A stretch of 64,000 nucleotides of DNA. It comes from Ruminococcus bicirculans (ex Wegman et al. 2014) (lineage in GTDB: Bacteria > Bacillota > Clostridia > Oscillospirales > Ruminococcaceae). Of the stretch, positions 1-9,231 are shown piece after piece. The DNA lies in contig NZ_HF545617.1 of the NCBI RefSeq assembly GCF_000723465.1, positions 558,001 through 622,000 on the forward strand. Direction: 5' to 3'. Each line of letters begins with the position of its first letter. Position 1 is the stretch's first letter. The notes under the pieces are model-generated. The model was given only the letters and a program-made list of their open reading frames with translations. It was not told the DNA's origin and searched no databases. The translations under genes were made by a program, and so were the position numbers.

Positions 1-162
1 CTTTTCTACATTGACAAGTGCCTTTGCTCCACACTGAACAAACACGATCTTGTTTTCTTTCACAAGCTGTCTGATAGCGTGGGCAGGAAAGCCCGTTTCT
101 TTTGCCGTCTCGTTTATCGTCCGCATACGGGGTGCGGCTCTTGTTATGCTGATATTATTCAA
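1..162 (-). CDS. excisionase-like HTH protein (partial)
   Basis: Fifty-four codons are open to the window edge, so the C-terminus is missing. I chose the TTG at 162-160 because AGGAG lies five bases upstream. The visible protein contains MRTINETAKETGFPAHAIRQ, the pattern of small MerR/excisionase-type winged-helix proteins of Firmicutes integrative elements. Such proteins usually bend DNA at attachment sites and steer the integrase towards excision. It sits at the far side of the regulator and integrase of the same element. The role is inferred from family resemblance and context only. Confidence 0.6.
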   Translation of the reverse strand, partial: MNNISITRAAPRMRTINETAKETGFPAHAIRQLVKENKIVFVQCGAKALVNVEK

Positions 163-191
163 AATAACTCCTATCCACCACATTTCAAGAC

Positions 192-221
192 TTGCGTTTC
201 CACCCCTGAATGTGGTATAAT
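192..221 (+). promoter_or_regulatory. promoter of candidate small RNA
   Basis: TTGCGT at 192-197 and TATAAT at 216-221 are 18 bases apart, with an extended -10 (TGG before TATAAT). No plus-strand protein gene follows; a two-hairpin sequence with a terminator does. Confidence 0.5.
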
Positions 222-227
222 AAGAGA

Positions 228-310
228 GGAAACGTGTGTGTTTCTTTCAGCGGGCTTTAACGCCTGCTTTGCCGTCTGAGTGTTGCGATCACTCGGACGG
301 CTTTTTGTTT
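228..310 (+). ncRNA. candidate small RNA of about 80 nt
   Basis: A promoter-like sequence at 192-221 is followed within 80 bases by two hairpins (249-268 and 271-301) and a T-rich tract. The segment has no convincing reading frame. Its last 20 bases are antisense to the end of the minus-strand gene at 289-468. It may regulate that gene or the excisionase of the element, or be only a terminated leader. The transcript start is assumed at about 228. Confidence 0.35.
271..310 (+). terminator. intrinsic terminator
   Basis: A 12-base stem (271-282 with 290-301, one mismatch) has a 7-base loop and is followed by TTTTTGTTTT. The T-run is on the plus strand. Confidence 0.7.
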
Positions 311-468
311 TCTTTCTCTGCCGTTAACTTTTCAGCGTGCTTTTTAAAGAAGCGTGTCGTTGTGTCCTTGACCTTATCGGCGTTCTTTCTTTTCCATTCT
401 CTATAGTATGCACGCCGCGCAAGCACAACGGATCTTTCTTCCTCTGAAAGCTTGGTAACATCAATCAT
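289..468 (-). CDS. small charged protein of integrative element
   Basis: 59 residues starting at ATG 468, with AAAGGAGG well placed upstream; the longer frame upstream lacks a ribosome site. The sequence begins MIDVTKLSEEERSVVLARRA and is rich in Lys and Arg, a type of short protein often found beside integrase modules of clostridial elements. Function unknown. It is divergent from the regulator at 606 and shares a 137-base intergenic region with it, so the two may be co-regulated. Its 3' end overlaps the terminator hairpin of the plus-strand small RNA candidate. Confidence 0.65.
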   Translation of the reverse strand: MIDVTKLSEEERSVVLARRAYYREWKRKNADKVKDTTTRFFKKHAEKLTAEKENKKPSE

Positions 469-504
469 TGTTTTGCCTCCTTTCAAAATTGTTTCATTTT
501 GATA

Positions 505-533
505 TTGACAGATTTCGTTCCGCCTGCTATAAT
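505..533 (+). promoter_or_regulatory. consensus promoter of XRE regulator
   Basis: TTGACA at 505-510, 17-base spacer, TATAAT at 528-533 with TG one base upstream of the -10. It lies 73 bases before the chosen start of the regulator. Confidence 0.85.
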
Positions 534-605
534 AGTAACAGAAAAGCAAAACAAAATCAAGAAAAATCAATGGTATGTATCAAAATAGGCACAGGGGGCG
601 GATTG

Positions 606-1226
606 ATGATTGAATGTAACAGCTTAGAGGATATCGGCAAGCGAATAAAGCACTACCGGACTTCAAAAGGAATGGAACAAAACGAATTAGCCAAAAAGCT
701 ACGCGTAAAACGTGAGCTTGTATCAATGTGGGAAAATGGAAAGAGAGATATTAAAACATCAAATATAGTAATGCTTGCAAATATATTTGAAATTTCCTGC
801 GATGAATTATTGACAGGCACAAAACCTGAACACGTTGACTTTAGACTTTCAACAGGTTTGAGCAGTCAAGCAATAGAAAAACTAATAAGCATTAACAGTC
901 TTGTAATTGAAAATATTGACCCATATCACATTGACGAATATAATTTAATTGATGTTGTGAATTACATTATAGGACATCAGCATTTCATTACTTTTGTAAA
1001 GCATTTGTCTGAAATATATCGTATGTGCAGATCAAATGCTATTACAGTTGCTTCAAGTAATGTAATTAATGATGATAATTATGAAGAAATGCAAAGAGCC
1101 TTTTATAATTTTATAGACAAATTCAAAGTGAAATTAGTTTCTTATCAAGATTTTTACGGGAATGCGATCGGTAATTGTAAATATGATTTAGATTACATAA
1201 TGAGAGACTTGTTAAATGAGGATTAG
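606..1226 (+). CDS. XRE-family transcriptional regulator
   Basis: 206 residues from ATG 606, preceded by GGGGGCGG; a further in-frame ATG at 570 is possible. Residues 5-60 form an XRE helix-turn-helix (IGKRIKHYRTSKGMEQNELA, then the VSMWENGKR recognition helix). The remaining 140 residues are an AT-rich unclassified region. Consensus promoter directly upstream. With the ImmA-like protease at 2784 it resembles the ImmR/ImmA pair of ICEBs1-type elements, where the protease cleaves the repressor to induce excision; here the integrase gene lies between them. The repressor role is inferred. Confidence 0.75.
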   Translation: MIECNSLEDIGKRIKHYRTSKGMEQNELAKKLRVKRELVSMWENGKRDIKTSNIVMLANIFEISCDELLTGTKPEHVDFRLSTGLSSQAIEKLISINSLVIENIDPYHIDEYNLIDVVNYIIGHQHFITFVKHLSEIYRMCRSNAITVASSNVINDDNYEEMQRAFYNFIDKFKVKLVSYQDFYGNAIGNCKYDLDYIMRDLLNED

Positions 1227-1242
1227 CCCCCATTTTAAGCAC

Positions 1243-1278
1243 AAAAAAACCGCCCTGTGTTGCAGCACAGAACGGTTT
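1243..1278. terminator. bidirectional terminator-like hairpin
   Basis: Stem AAACCG...CGGTTT plus an inner CTGTG...CACAG stem. A run of seven T follows on the minus strand and a shorter T tract on the plus strand. On the plus strand it closes the regulator gene. The integrase then needs its own promoter or read-through. Confidence 0.6.
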
Positions 1279-1379
1279 AAATAGACCTCACCGCAAGGGC
1301 AAAGCCTGCTATACAAAGCATATAAATTATAGCACAAACGCCCTTTCGGTGTCAAGTACACAGAAAGGAACGTGAGCTT

Positions 1380-2777
1380 ATGGCACACATCGACAAAAGA
1401 CCGAACGGCAGTTACCGCATTAAAGTTTCCTGCGGTTATTCAGCCGACGGCAAAGCACAGAAAACACAATCAATGACGTGGAGACCGCCAAAAGCGAATA
1501 TGACCGAAAAGCAATTACAGCGGGCTTTAAATAAAGCAGCGCTGGAGTTTGAGCAGAAATGCGCAGGCGGTCAGATCGTCAACGCGGTCAAGCTTGAAAA
1601 CTTCATTGAAGAATGGTTTAAGGTGCACGAAAACGCTTTAAAGCCCGCTACTCTGAAAAAGTATCGTGATCTATGCCCTCGCATATATTCTCAGCTGGGG
1701 CATTTGAGGCTTGACAAGATAAAGACAAAAGACCTTGACCACTTCTTGAAATGGCTGACAAACGAACGCAACGCCACTTCGCTTGCAAAGTGTAAAGTAG
1801 ATATGAAAAAGATGTTGCAGGATAACGGCGAAACTCAAAAGGCATTTTGTGAAAGAGCGGGCATTGATACACATATTGTGCGCAGCTGCTACCACGATAG
1901 GGCTATAAGGTGGGATAACGCCGCAAAAGTCGCAGCGGCTCTTGACAAGCAAACTTCTTCAATGTTTGAGAAGATAACCGATAACAGCAGGCTTTCACCT
2001 AAAACAATTCACTGTTATCACGGATTCTTGTCAACTATATTCACATATGCGGTCAAAATTGGAGAGATAGCCGTAAATCCTTGCAATAACTGCACGCTCC
2101 CTAAAATTCCGACGGCAGAGCATAACATATTGACCATAGAGCAAACGCAGCGGCTTTTGCAGCACCTTGATGAATATGCACCCTTGAAATACCGCTGCTT
2201 CTTCTACATAGCAATTTACGGCGGTTTCAGACGTGGCGAAATACTCGGCTTGCGGTGGTCTGATATCGACTTTGAAAATGATCTGATACACATACGCCGT
2301 GCGGTGCATTGGGAAAAGCAAAAAGGATTTTACTATACAGAACCTAAAACGGCAAAGTCAAGGCGTACTGTTCGCCTGCCTGAACGTGTGATGTTCTTGC
2401 TCAAACAGCAGCACAATGAACAAATGTCGGCGGCGTTAAAATACGGCGATTATTGGGATAATTCAGAAAACCTTGTGTTTACTACTGAAAGAGGCTCGCA
2501 AATGTCAATAGGCACGCCATACACGTTCTTGAAGAAGTTTTGCGCTGAATATAACTTGCCCTTTGTGTCGGTACACAGTCTGAGGCACTTAAACGCCACG
2601 CTTCTTATAAACAGCGGTGCAAACCCTAAAACAGTACAAGCCTTGCTGGGGCATAGCTTGGCAAGCACAACGCTGAACATATACGCACACGAGATACAAT
2701 CAGCAGAGGCGGCAGCTTCTGTGGCTGTTGCAGCAATGCTTGATAACACGCTTTCTGCAAAGCGTGGGGCGGTGTAG
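1380..2777 (+). CDS. tyrosine site-specific integrase
   Basis: 465 residues from ATG 1380 behind GAAAGGAA. Order: N-terminal arm-binding domain (1-60), core-binding helices (70-145 and 200-240), catalytic domain (250-450). Catalytic residues visible: R284 in GGFRRGEILGLRW, a Lys in PKTAKSRR (about 323-326), H399 and R402 (HSLRH), H425 (LLGHS) and nucleophile Y435 (NIYAHE). Between about residues 143 and 200 the core-binding domain is interrupted by a segment that looks like an XRE helix-turn-helix. The gene lies close to the 3' end of tRNA-Ser(GCT), the expected attachment site. Confidence 0.93.
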   Translation: MAHIDKRPNGSYRIKVSCGYSADGKAQKTQSMTWRPPKANMTEKQLQRALNKAALEFEQKCAGGQIVNAVKLENFIEEWFKVHENALKPATLKKYRDLCPRIYSQLGHLRLDKIKTKDLDHFLKWLTNERNATSLAKCKVDMKKMLQDNGETQKAFCERAGIDTHIVRSCYHDRAIRWDNAAKVAAALDKQTSSMFEKITDNSRLSPKTIHCYHGFLSTIFTYAVKIGEIAVNPCNNCTLPKIPTAEHNILTIEQTQRLLQHLDEYAPLKYRCFFYIAIYGGFRRGEILGLRWSDIDFENDLIHIRRAVHWEKQKGFYYTEPKTAKSRRTVRLPERVMFLLKQQHNEQMSAALKYGDYWDNSENLVFTTERGSQMSIGTPYTFLKKFCAEYNLPFVSVHSLRHLNATLLINSGANPKTVQALLGHSLASTTLNIYAHEIQSAEAAASVAVAAMLDNTLSAKRGAV

Positions 2778-2783
2778 TGCGAT

Positions 2784-3356
2784 ATGGGTACCATGAAAAC
2801 GGCAGAGCTGGCGGCTCTGCAATGCTTGGCATATAACAAAATCTCTGAACTTCCTGTAAGTCTAACTACAATAGCAAGAAATTCAAGCGTAAAAATCATA
2901 AAAAACTCAGATGCAAATGAGCTACAGCCTGATGAGTCTGGAATTAGCTTATTGATCGGAACGGAATACTTTATCGTTTATGACGATACTCAAAGCAAGG
3001 GTCGTTGCAGATTTACGATTGCTCACGAATTAGGGCACATATTCTTGGGTCACCTGTTGATTGACTCAAAAGGTGCAAGAACATTCGACACAAGCAGACC
3101 GCAGATAGAGCAGGAAGCGGATGTGTTTGCTTCTCGCCTTTTGTCTCCTACTTGCGTTCTTTTGGGGCTTGGACTTAAAACGCCCGCTCAGATATCAAAG
3201 TTTTGTGAAATTTCTTACACTGCCTCAAAGATAAGATGTTATCAAATGCAGTCGATATACAAACGAAATGAATACACAATGTGTGACCTTGAACGTGAAG
3301 TGTATGGCAATTTTAAAGAGTTCATTGATAAGAACAAAACGAGGTCGGTTAAATGA
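2784..3356 (+). CDS. ImmA/IrrE-type metallopeptidase
   Basis: 190 residues; ATG 2784 is preceded by GGGGCGG (ATG 2793 is also possible). The zinc motif HELGH occupies residues 81-85 (H81, E82, H85), within FTIAHELGHIFLGHLL, followed by an EADVFASRLLSP helix that supplies the third ligand. Family members cleave or remove XRE repressors of mobile elements after DNA damage. The likely target is the regulator at 606-1226. It starts seven bases after the integrase stop and overlaps the next gene by four bases, so it belongs to the integrase operon. Confidence 0.85.
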   Translation: MGTMKTAELAALQCLAYNKISELPVSLTTIARNSSVKIIKNSDANELQPDESGISLLIGTEYFIVYDDTQSKGRCRFTIAHELGHIFLGHLLIDSKGARTFDTSRPQIEQEADVFASRLLSPTCVLLGLGLKTPAQISKFCEISYTASKIRCYQMQSIYKRNEYTMCDLEREVYGNFKEFIDKNKTRSVK

Positions 3357-3760
3357 AAATGATGTATATTGTTTATTCGGCAGATAAAAAGCCGCTAGGC
3401 ATTTTTAAAGATAGAAAATCAAGAGATATACAGCTAAAACGCTGCGGCGGCAGTTATAAAAGTGTTAATATTCGCAGCGTCAAGCGGGCATACAAGGGCG
3501 TAAAGGGGTGCGATATTCTAATGACAGCAAAGGAACTAGCAAAGCTAATGGATTGTGTGGGCAACTCTGAGCATAGTGATAGTGCTTTTGAGAGTGAAAT
3601 AAACACGTTTATGGACAAATACGGAAATAAAAAGAACATAAGCACATATAACGATATGATGACCGATCTTGTTAAGATAACTGACAATGAGCGATATAAT
3701 TCATTTGCTCAGGAATTTGAAACGGCGGTATCACTGATATTAAGCAGGGAGTTGATTTGA
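3353..3760 (+). CDS. hypothetical protein of integrative element
   Basis: 135 residues, start overlapping the previous stop (ATGA), which implies translational coupling. The N-terminal 60 residues are basic (MKMMYIVYSADKKPLGIF...), the rest mixed helix. No domain recognised and no membrane segment. Its place in the integrase-ImmA operon suggests an accessory function of the element. Confidence 0.7.
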   Translation: MKMMYIVYSADKKPLGIFKDRKSRDIQLKRCGGSYKSVNIRSVKRAYKGVKGCDILMTAKELAKLMDCVGNSEHSDSAFESEINTFMDKYGNKKNISTYNDMMTDLVKITDNERYNSFAQEFETAVSLILSRELI

Positions 3761-3761
3761 A

Positions 3762-4043
3762 ATGATAAAAAGAAACATTACACCTATAACGATAGAAGAG
3801 CTTCTCATACACACCGAAAGCGACTTCTGAAGTTATGGGTCAGAGAGATTTTATGAAGCTTATCATAAGTTCTATAAAAAAATAGAAAAAATCGAAAAAG
3901 AGATGAACCGTGATGACTTAATCGACAGCAGCGACGGTGGTGACTTAGGTGATGTATTGTGCAGAGCGGAACGGGATTATTTCAAAGCGGGCTTTCGTGC
4001 AGGCGTTAGGCTGCTTATTGAAAGCTTGGTTGCAGATATATAA
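3762..4043 (+). pseudogene. small gene with in-frame TGA
   Basis: A frame of 94 codons runs from ATG 3762 to TAA 4041-4043 but is cut by TGA at codon 23 (3828-3830). The part before reads MIKRNITPITIEELLIHTES and the part after SYGSERFYEAYHKFYKKIEK..., with coding-like composition on both sides of the stop. One base change would restore a 93-residue protein. It follows the preceding gene by one base. Either a nonsense mutation inactivated it, or the downstream part restarts at ATG 3904. Function unknown. Confidence 0.6.
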
Positions 4044-4053
4044 TAAACACAAA

Positions 4054-4079
4054 GAGCAGGCGTTAAAACCTGCTCTTTT
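4054..4079 (+). terminator. terminator of the integrase operon
   Basis: Perfect 7-base stem GAGCAGG/CCTGCTC with an 8-base loop, followed by TTTT. Confidence 0.75.
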
Positions 4080-4141
4080 ACTTTCAGATATGCAATTTTC
4101 AAAGCCATAATGACCAAACAATGACCAAAACGCAGGCGGCG

Positions 4142-4186
4142 AAAAATAAAAAAGCTCACAAGCCACGCAATTACGTGATTTGTGAG
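4142..4186 (-). terminator. terminator downstream of tRNA-Ser
   Basis: Read on the minus strand: CTCACAA/TTGTGAG and CACG/CGTG stems (4155-4186) followed by CTTTTTTATTTTT. It ends transcription of the two tRNA genes and lies on the element side of the presumed attachment site. Confidence 0.75.
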
Positions 4187-4196
4187 ACTTAAAACT

Positions 4197-4286
4197 TGGC
4201 GCGGATTGAGAGATTTGAACTCTCGCGCCCGTTTCCAGACCTACTCCCTTAGCAGGGGAGCCCCTTCACCACTTGGGTAAATCCGC
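4197..4286 (-). tRNA. tRNA-Ser (anticodon GCT)
   Basis: 90 bases including an encoded CCA (4197-4199). Acceptor GCGGATT (4286-4280) pairs with AATCCGC; the anticodon loop CTGCTAA gives GCT; a long variable arm typical of class II tRNA-Ser is present; the T arm contains GTTCAAATC. Its 3' end faces the integrase of the left-hand element, so it is the probable attachment site. Confidence 0.95.
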
Positions 4287-4308
4287 AAACCTGTATATAT
4301 AAAAAATG

Positions 4309-4397
4309 TGGCGGACAGGGTGGGATTCGAACCCACGGTACGTTGCCGTATCACTGGTTTTCAAGACCAGCTCCTTAAACCACTCGGACACCTGTCC
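4309..4397 (-). tRNA. tRNA-Ser (anticodon TGA)
   Basis: 89 bases including an encoded CCA (4309-4311). Acceptor GGACAGG/CCTGTCC, anticodon loop CTTGAAA (TGA), long variable arm, T loop GGTTCGAATCC. It lies 22 bases upstream of tRNA-Ser(GCT) in the same transcription unit. Confidence 0.95.
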
Positions 4398-4443
4398 ACA
4401 TTAATTATTTGTTTTGTGTCGTTCTCTCTCAGCGACTTAATTA

Positions 4444-4472
4444 TTATAGCACAGTTCATCTGTCTTGTCAAC
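4444..4472 (-). promoter_or_regulatory. tRNA operon promoter
   Basis: On the minus strand TTGACA (4472-4467), a 17-base spacer and TATAAT (4449-4444): full consensus, about 47 bases upstream of the first tRNA. Confidence 0.9.
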
Positions 4473-4508
4473 CCCTTTTTCAAATTTTTTTTGCGAAATT
4501 TTTTTAAG

Positions 4509-4534
4509 CATAAATATTCCTTCGTATGCTAACG
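4509..4534 (+). repeat. 26-bp direct repeat, left copy
   Basis: Identical over 26 bases to 5594-5619 and directly adjoining the IS end TGTAG. Interpreted as a target-site duplication. It is long for an IS481-type element, where shorter duplications are usual. Confidence 0.85.
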
Positions 4535-5593
4535 TGTAGGTTTGTCAATCATATTGGACACTATTATTAAGAAATTCGATAGGCGAAAACCATTTGAGGG
4601 GACGCATAGGACGGTTGTTTGTTCGACTTAAACGTGCAGCTAGCTGCACGTTTAAGTCGTCGCAGGAATAAAACCTATGGCACGAATAGAATTTGTTGTG
4701 ATCTTCTCGGTGACTGCGCTCTACTTTGCCATTGTGCCTGGGCGTATATGGACGAATGAGTTTGTGTTCAATGCCAAGTTGTGAGAGCGTATTCTCAAAC
4801 AGCGTTTTCTTGTCTCTTTTGCTTGGCGAAAAGCGGTTAGTAAATTCAAATCCATTGTCGGTCTGAATACATTTCACCGTTATTCCTCTGCGTTTGTACC
4901 ATTTCACCAGCCTTTTTACAAAGTCTGCTGAAGAATAGGTGCTTTGCTCCTCATATCCGTATAAAAATCTTATCCTGGTATACTCATCGATCGCCGTGTA
5001 TTGGTACAGCTTCATCTCTGGGTCAGCTATACACTTTCTCGGAACTACCTTTACGTCCACCTGAATACGCTCTCCGGGGTATGTCATCTGCTCGTATGGC
5101 TTTGGTTTATACGTCGCTTTCTTCGGCTTTTTCGGAAGCATTCCTAGTTTTTTCATAACCCTGTAAAGACTTTCAAGACAGCGTGTATACCCTTGTTTTC
5201 TGAGACGATGCCATAGTTCGGGAAGCTCAAGCGTTGGGTTTCGTTTGTGATACCTTTTGATAAGATCTATTTCTTCCTTGGTATGCTCGTTGGGATGATG
5301 ATGCGGTCGGCGTGATTTAACTGCGAGGGACTCCACACTTCCGTCCCAGCGTTTCAGCCAGAAATATATATATGAACGTGATTTATTGTATTTTCTGCTC
5401 GCTCGGCTCACTCCATATTTCTTTGCGTAATTCATTAAGGATTGACGAAACTTCATATCTTGTGTTATACTATTCATGAGAGATAGGCTTCCTTTCTGAT
5501 TTGTATTTGTGTGGTAACTTTATTTTATCAGATTTTTGCCTATCTCTCTTTTCTTTTTTCTTAATTTTGTCCAATATCTATTGTAGCACTACA
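4535..5593 (-). mobile_element. IS481-like insertion sequence
   Basis: 1,059 bases between two identical 26-base repeats. Both ends begin TGTAG inward and share ATATTGGACA about 17 bases in, so the terminal inverted repeats are imperfect. One transposase gene fills the element. It sits between the tRNA promoter and the ilvB promoter, 30 bases upstream of the latter's -35. The family is assigned from the transposase. Confidence 0.85.
4545..5477 (-). CDS. IS481-type DDE transposase
   Basis: 310 residues from ATG 5477. An N-terminal helix-turn-helix (residues 10-65, YGVSRASRKYNKSRSYIYFW) is followed by an rve integrase core with D141 (QVDVK), D207 (QTDNGFEF) and E253 (GKVERSHRED), the DDE triad. 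Single open frame without programmed frameshift, which separates it from most IS3 members. It looks intact, so the element may still be mobile. Confidence 0.9.
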   Translation of the reverse strand: MNSITQDMKFRQSLMNYAKKYGVSRASRKYNKSRSYIYFWLKRWDGSVESLAVKSRRPHHHPNEHTKEEIDLIKRYHKRNPTLELPELWHRLRKQGYTRCLESLYRVMKKLGMLPKKPKKATYKPKPYEQMTYPGERIQVDVKVVPRKCIADPEMKLYQYTAIDEYTRIRFLYGYEEQSTYSSADFVKRLVKWYKRRGITVKCIQTDNGFEFTNRFSPSKRDKKTLFENTLSQLGIEHKLIRPYTPRHNGKVERSHREDHNKFYSCHRFYSCDDLNVQLAARLSRTNNRPMRPLKWFSPIEFLNNSVQYD

Positions 5594-5619
5594 CATAAAT
5601 ATTCCTTCGTATGCTAACG
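5594..5619 (+). repeat. 26-bp direct repeat, right copy
   Basis: Identical to 4509-4534; the IS ends at 5593. Four bases further on begins the -35 box of the ilvB promoter. Confidence 0.85.
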
Positions 5620-5623
5620 ATAC

Positions 5624-5652
5624 TTGACGAAATCTTATAAATATGGTATAAT
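5624..5652 (+). promoter_or_regulatory. ilv operon promoter
   Basis: TTGACG at 5624-5629, 17-base spacer, TATAAT at 5647-5652. The leader to ilvB is only about 70 bases and contains no T-box, leader peptide or terminator that I can see. The IS has replaced everything upstream of the -35. Confidence 0.85.
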
Positions 5653-5727
5653 AAATCACAGCTTTGTATGTTTTATCACTTTATATGATAATTTATACAG
5701 AAAATTTTTAATGGAGGCGACTTTATT

Positions 5728-7353
5728 ATGAAGATGACTGTAAGTCAGGCTATGGTTGAATGTTTGAAAGCTGAGAACGTAAAAGTCGTCTTTGGCTATC
5801 CCGGAGCTGCTATCTGTCCTTTCTATGACGCTTTGCTGGATGCTGAAAACGACATCAGGCAGGTGCTTGTGAGACAGGAAGCTAACGGTGGTCATGCGGC
5901 TAACGGCTATGCACGAATTTCAGGCAAGCCTGCGGTCTGTATCGCTACATCAGGTCCGGGTGCAACTAATCTTATTACTGCTATTGCTACCGCTTATGCG
6001 GATTCTATACCTATCGTGTGCATAACAGGTCAGGTGAATACCGACCAGATAGGCTCTGACGTTTTTCAGGAGGCTGACATTACAGGCTCGGCTGAGCCGT
6101 TCGTTAAGCACAGCTATCTTCTCAAAAACCCTGAGGACACTGCGAGAGTGTTCAAAGAGGCTTTCTATATCGCAGGTACGGGCAGACCGGGTCCTGTGCT
6201 TATAGATATTCCTATGGACGTTCAGAAGTCTGTTATCGACTTTGAGTACCCTGAAAAGTGCGAGATAAGAAGCTATAAGCCTACAACAAAGGGCAACTAC
6301 GTTCAGGTAAGGCGTGTAATGGCGGCGTTGGAAGAGGCTGAGAAGCCACTTATCTGTATTGGCGGAGGCGTTTTTGCCGCTCACGCTGAGAACGAGATAA
6401 GAGAGCTTGCCGACCTTATGCAGATACCTGTTATCACAACTATGATGGGCATTTCTGTTTTCCCTGATGACGACCAGCTTTTCTGCGGCATGATAGGAAC
6501 TCACGGTGTTAAAATGGCAAATGCCGCTGTGAACGAGTGCGACGTGCTGTTCCTTGTGGGTGCAAGAGTTGGCGACAGAGCTGTTAAAACACCTTTGGCT
6601 CTGGAGAAAACTACTAAGATAATACATATAGATATCGACCCTGCGGAGATAGGTAAGAATATCGGCGCTGACCTGCCTCTCGTTGGCGACGCAAAGCTTG
6701 TTTTACAGCAAATGACGGAGCTTGCAAAACCTATGAAGCACGATGAGTGGATAGCTCACATCAAGACCCTTGGGGGCGAGAGAAAGTATGTTGAGCCTGC
6801 AAAGGGTACTGTCAATCCGAGGGTGTTTATCGACAGGCTTGCAAAGAAAATGCCTGCCAATGTTACTGTTGTGGCAGACGTTGGACAAAATCAGATATGG
6901 ACCTGCACTGAATATAAGTTCCGCAAGGAGGGCAGACTTCTTACCTCAGGCGGCATGGGTACGATGGGTTATTCTGTGCCTGCGGCAATAGGTGCAAAAA
7001 TGGCTGACAACAGCAGAGCAACAGTTGCTATATGCGGTGACGGAGCTTTTCAGATGTCGTTCATGGAGCTTGCAACAGCCGTTCAGTTCGGCGTTGATAT
7101 AAAGGTGGTAGTAATGACAAACAACCGCCTTGGCATGGTAAGAGAACTTCAGACAAACGGCTATCATGACAGACAGACAGCAGTTTTTCTTGACGGCTCT
7201 CCTGACTTTATCAAGCTCGCAGAAGCTTATGGCATACCTGCAATGAGAGTTTATGACGATGATACTATGGATAAGGGCATCGAAATGCTTGCTGAACATA
7301 AAGGCATTTGCCTTGTTGAAGTCGTTGTGGATAAGGATATGCCAACATTATAA
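5728..7353 (+). CDS. ilvB: acetolactate synthase, large subunit
   Basis: 541 residues, start ATG 5728 after TGGAGG. Condenses two pyruvates to acetolactate (or pyruvate with 2-oxobutyrate), the first shared step of branched-chain amino acid synthesis, using thiamine diphosphate and FAD. The N-terminal ThDP domain has the catalytic Glu E51 (RQEANGGHAANGYAR); a central FAD-type domain follows; the C-terminal ThDP domain has GDGAFQM at 437-443 and the NNRLGM segment. Length fits the biosynthetic form. First gene of ilvB-ilvN-ilvC; ilvD and leu genes are not in the window. Confidence 0.95.
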   Translation: MKMTVSQAMVECLKAENVKVVFGYPGAAICPFYDALLDAENDIRQVLVRQEANGGHAANGYARISGKPAVCIATSGPGATNLITAIATAYADSIPIVCITGQVNTDQIGSDVFQEADITGSAEPFVKHSYLLKNPEDTARVFKEAFYIAGTGRPGPVLIDIPMDVQKSVIDFEYPEKCEIRSYKPTTKGNYVQVRRVMAALEEAEKPLICIGGGVFAAHAENEIRELADLMQIPVITTMMGISVFPDDDQLFCGMIGTHGVKMANAAVNECDVLFLVGARVGDRAVKTPLALEKTTKIIHIDIDPAEIGKNIGADLPLVGDAKLVLQQMTELAKPMKHDEWIAHIKTLGGERKYVEPAKGTVNPRVFIDRLAKKMPANVTVVADVGQNQIWTCTEYKFRKEGRLLTSGGMGTMGYSVPAAIGAKMADNSRATVAICGDGAFQMSFMELATAVQFGVDIKVVVMTNNRLGMVRELQTNGYHDRQTAVFLDGSPDFIKLAEAYGIPAMRVYDDDTMDKGIEMLAEHKGICLVEVVVDKDMPTL

Positions 7354-7471
7354 GGCCAATATTTTAACTATCTGTAGCGTTTACAGTATATAGCGTTTGC
7401 GTTCAAGAAATCTTAATAATAAGCTGATATAATAAAAAATCAAGGAAAGGTTTCCTTATGGAGGTTGATTT

Positions 7472-9063
<1,592 letters not shown>

Positions 9064-9096
9064 TTTGCAGATAAATATTATTGCATAAAGAAAAGC

Positions 9097-9138
9097 GACT
9101 TGCAATTAACTTTGCAGGTCACTTTTTTTCTTTTTTTA
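9097..9138 (+). terminator. ilv operon terminator
   Basis: Stem GACTTGCAA/TTGCAGGTC (9097-9120, one G-U) followed by a T-rich tract. Confidence 0.8.
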
Positions 9139-9174
9139 CTTCGCTACTCTATCTTGGAGCATAGCTTTTATTTT

Positions 9175-9218
9175 GTGGCTCGGTAACTCTACCTTTGTTT
9201 AGTGAGCAACCGAGCTAC
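9175..9218 (-). terminator. terminator of anti-sigma operon
   Basis: Minus strand: inverted repeat of about ten bases (9209-9218 with 9175-9184) with a long loop, followed by an A/T tract; directly downstream of the 509-residue gene. Confidence 0.5.
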
Positions 9219-9231
9219 CAACATTGTTTTG

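Noticed and set aside
468-605. Upstream extension of the XRE regulator
   Set aside because: It would run through the TTGACA-TATAAT promoter at 505-533.
5653-5727. T-box or leader peptide before ilvB
   Set aside because: Only about 70 bases with no terminator, no run of Ile/Leu/Val codons and no T-box consensus.
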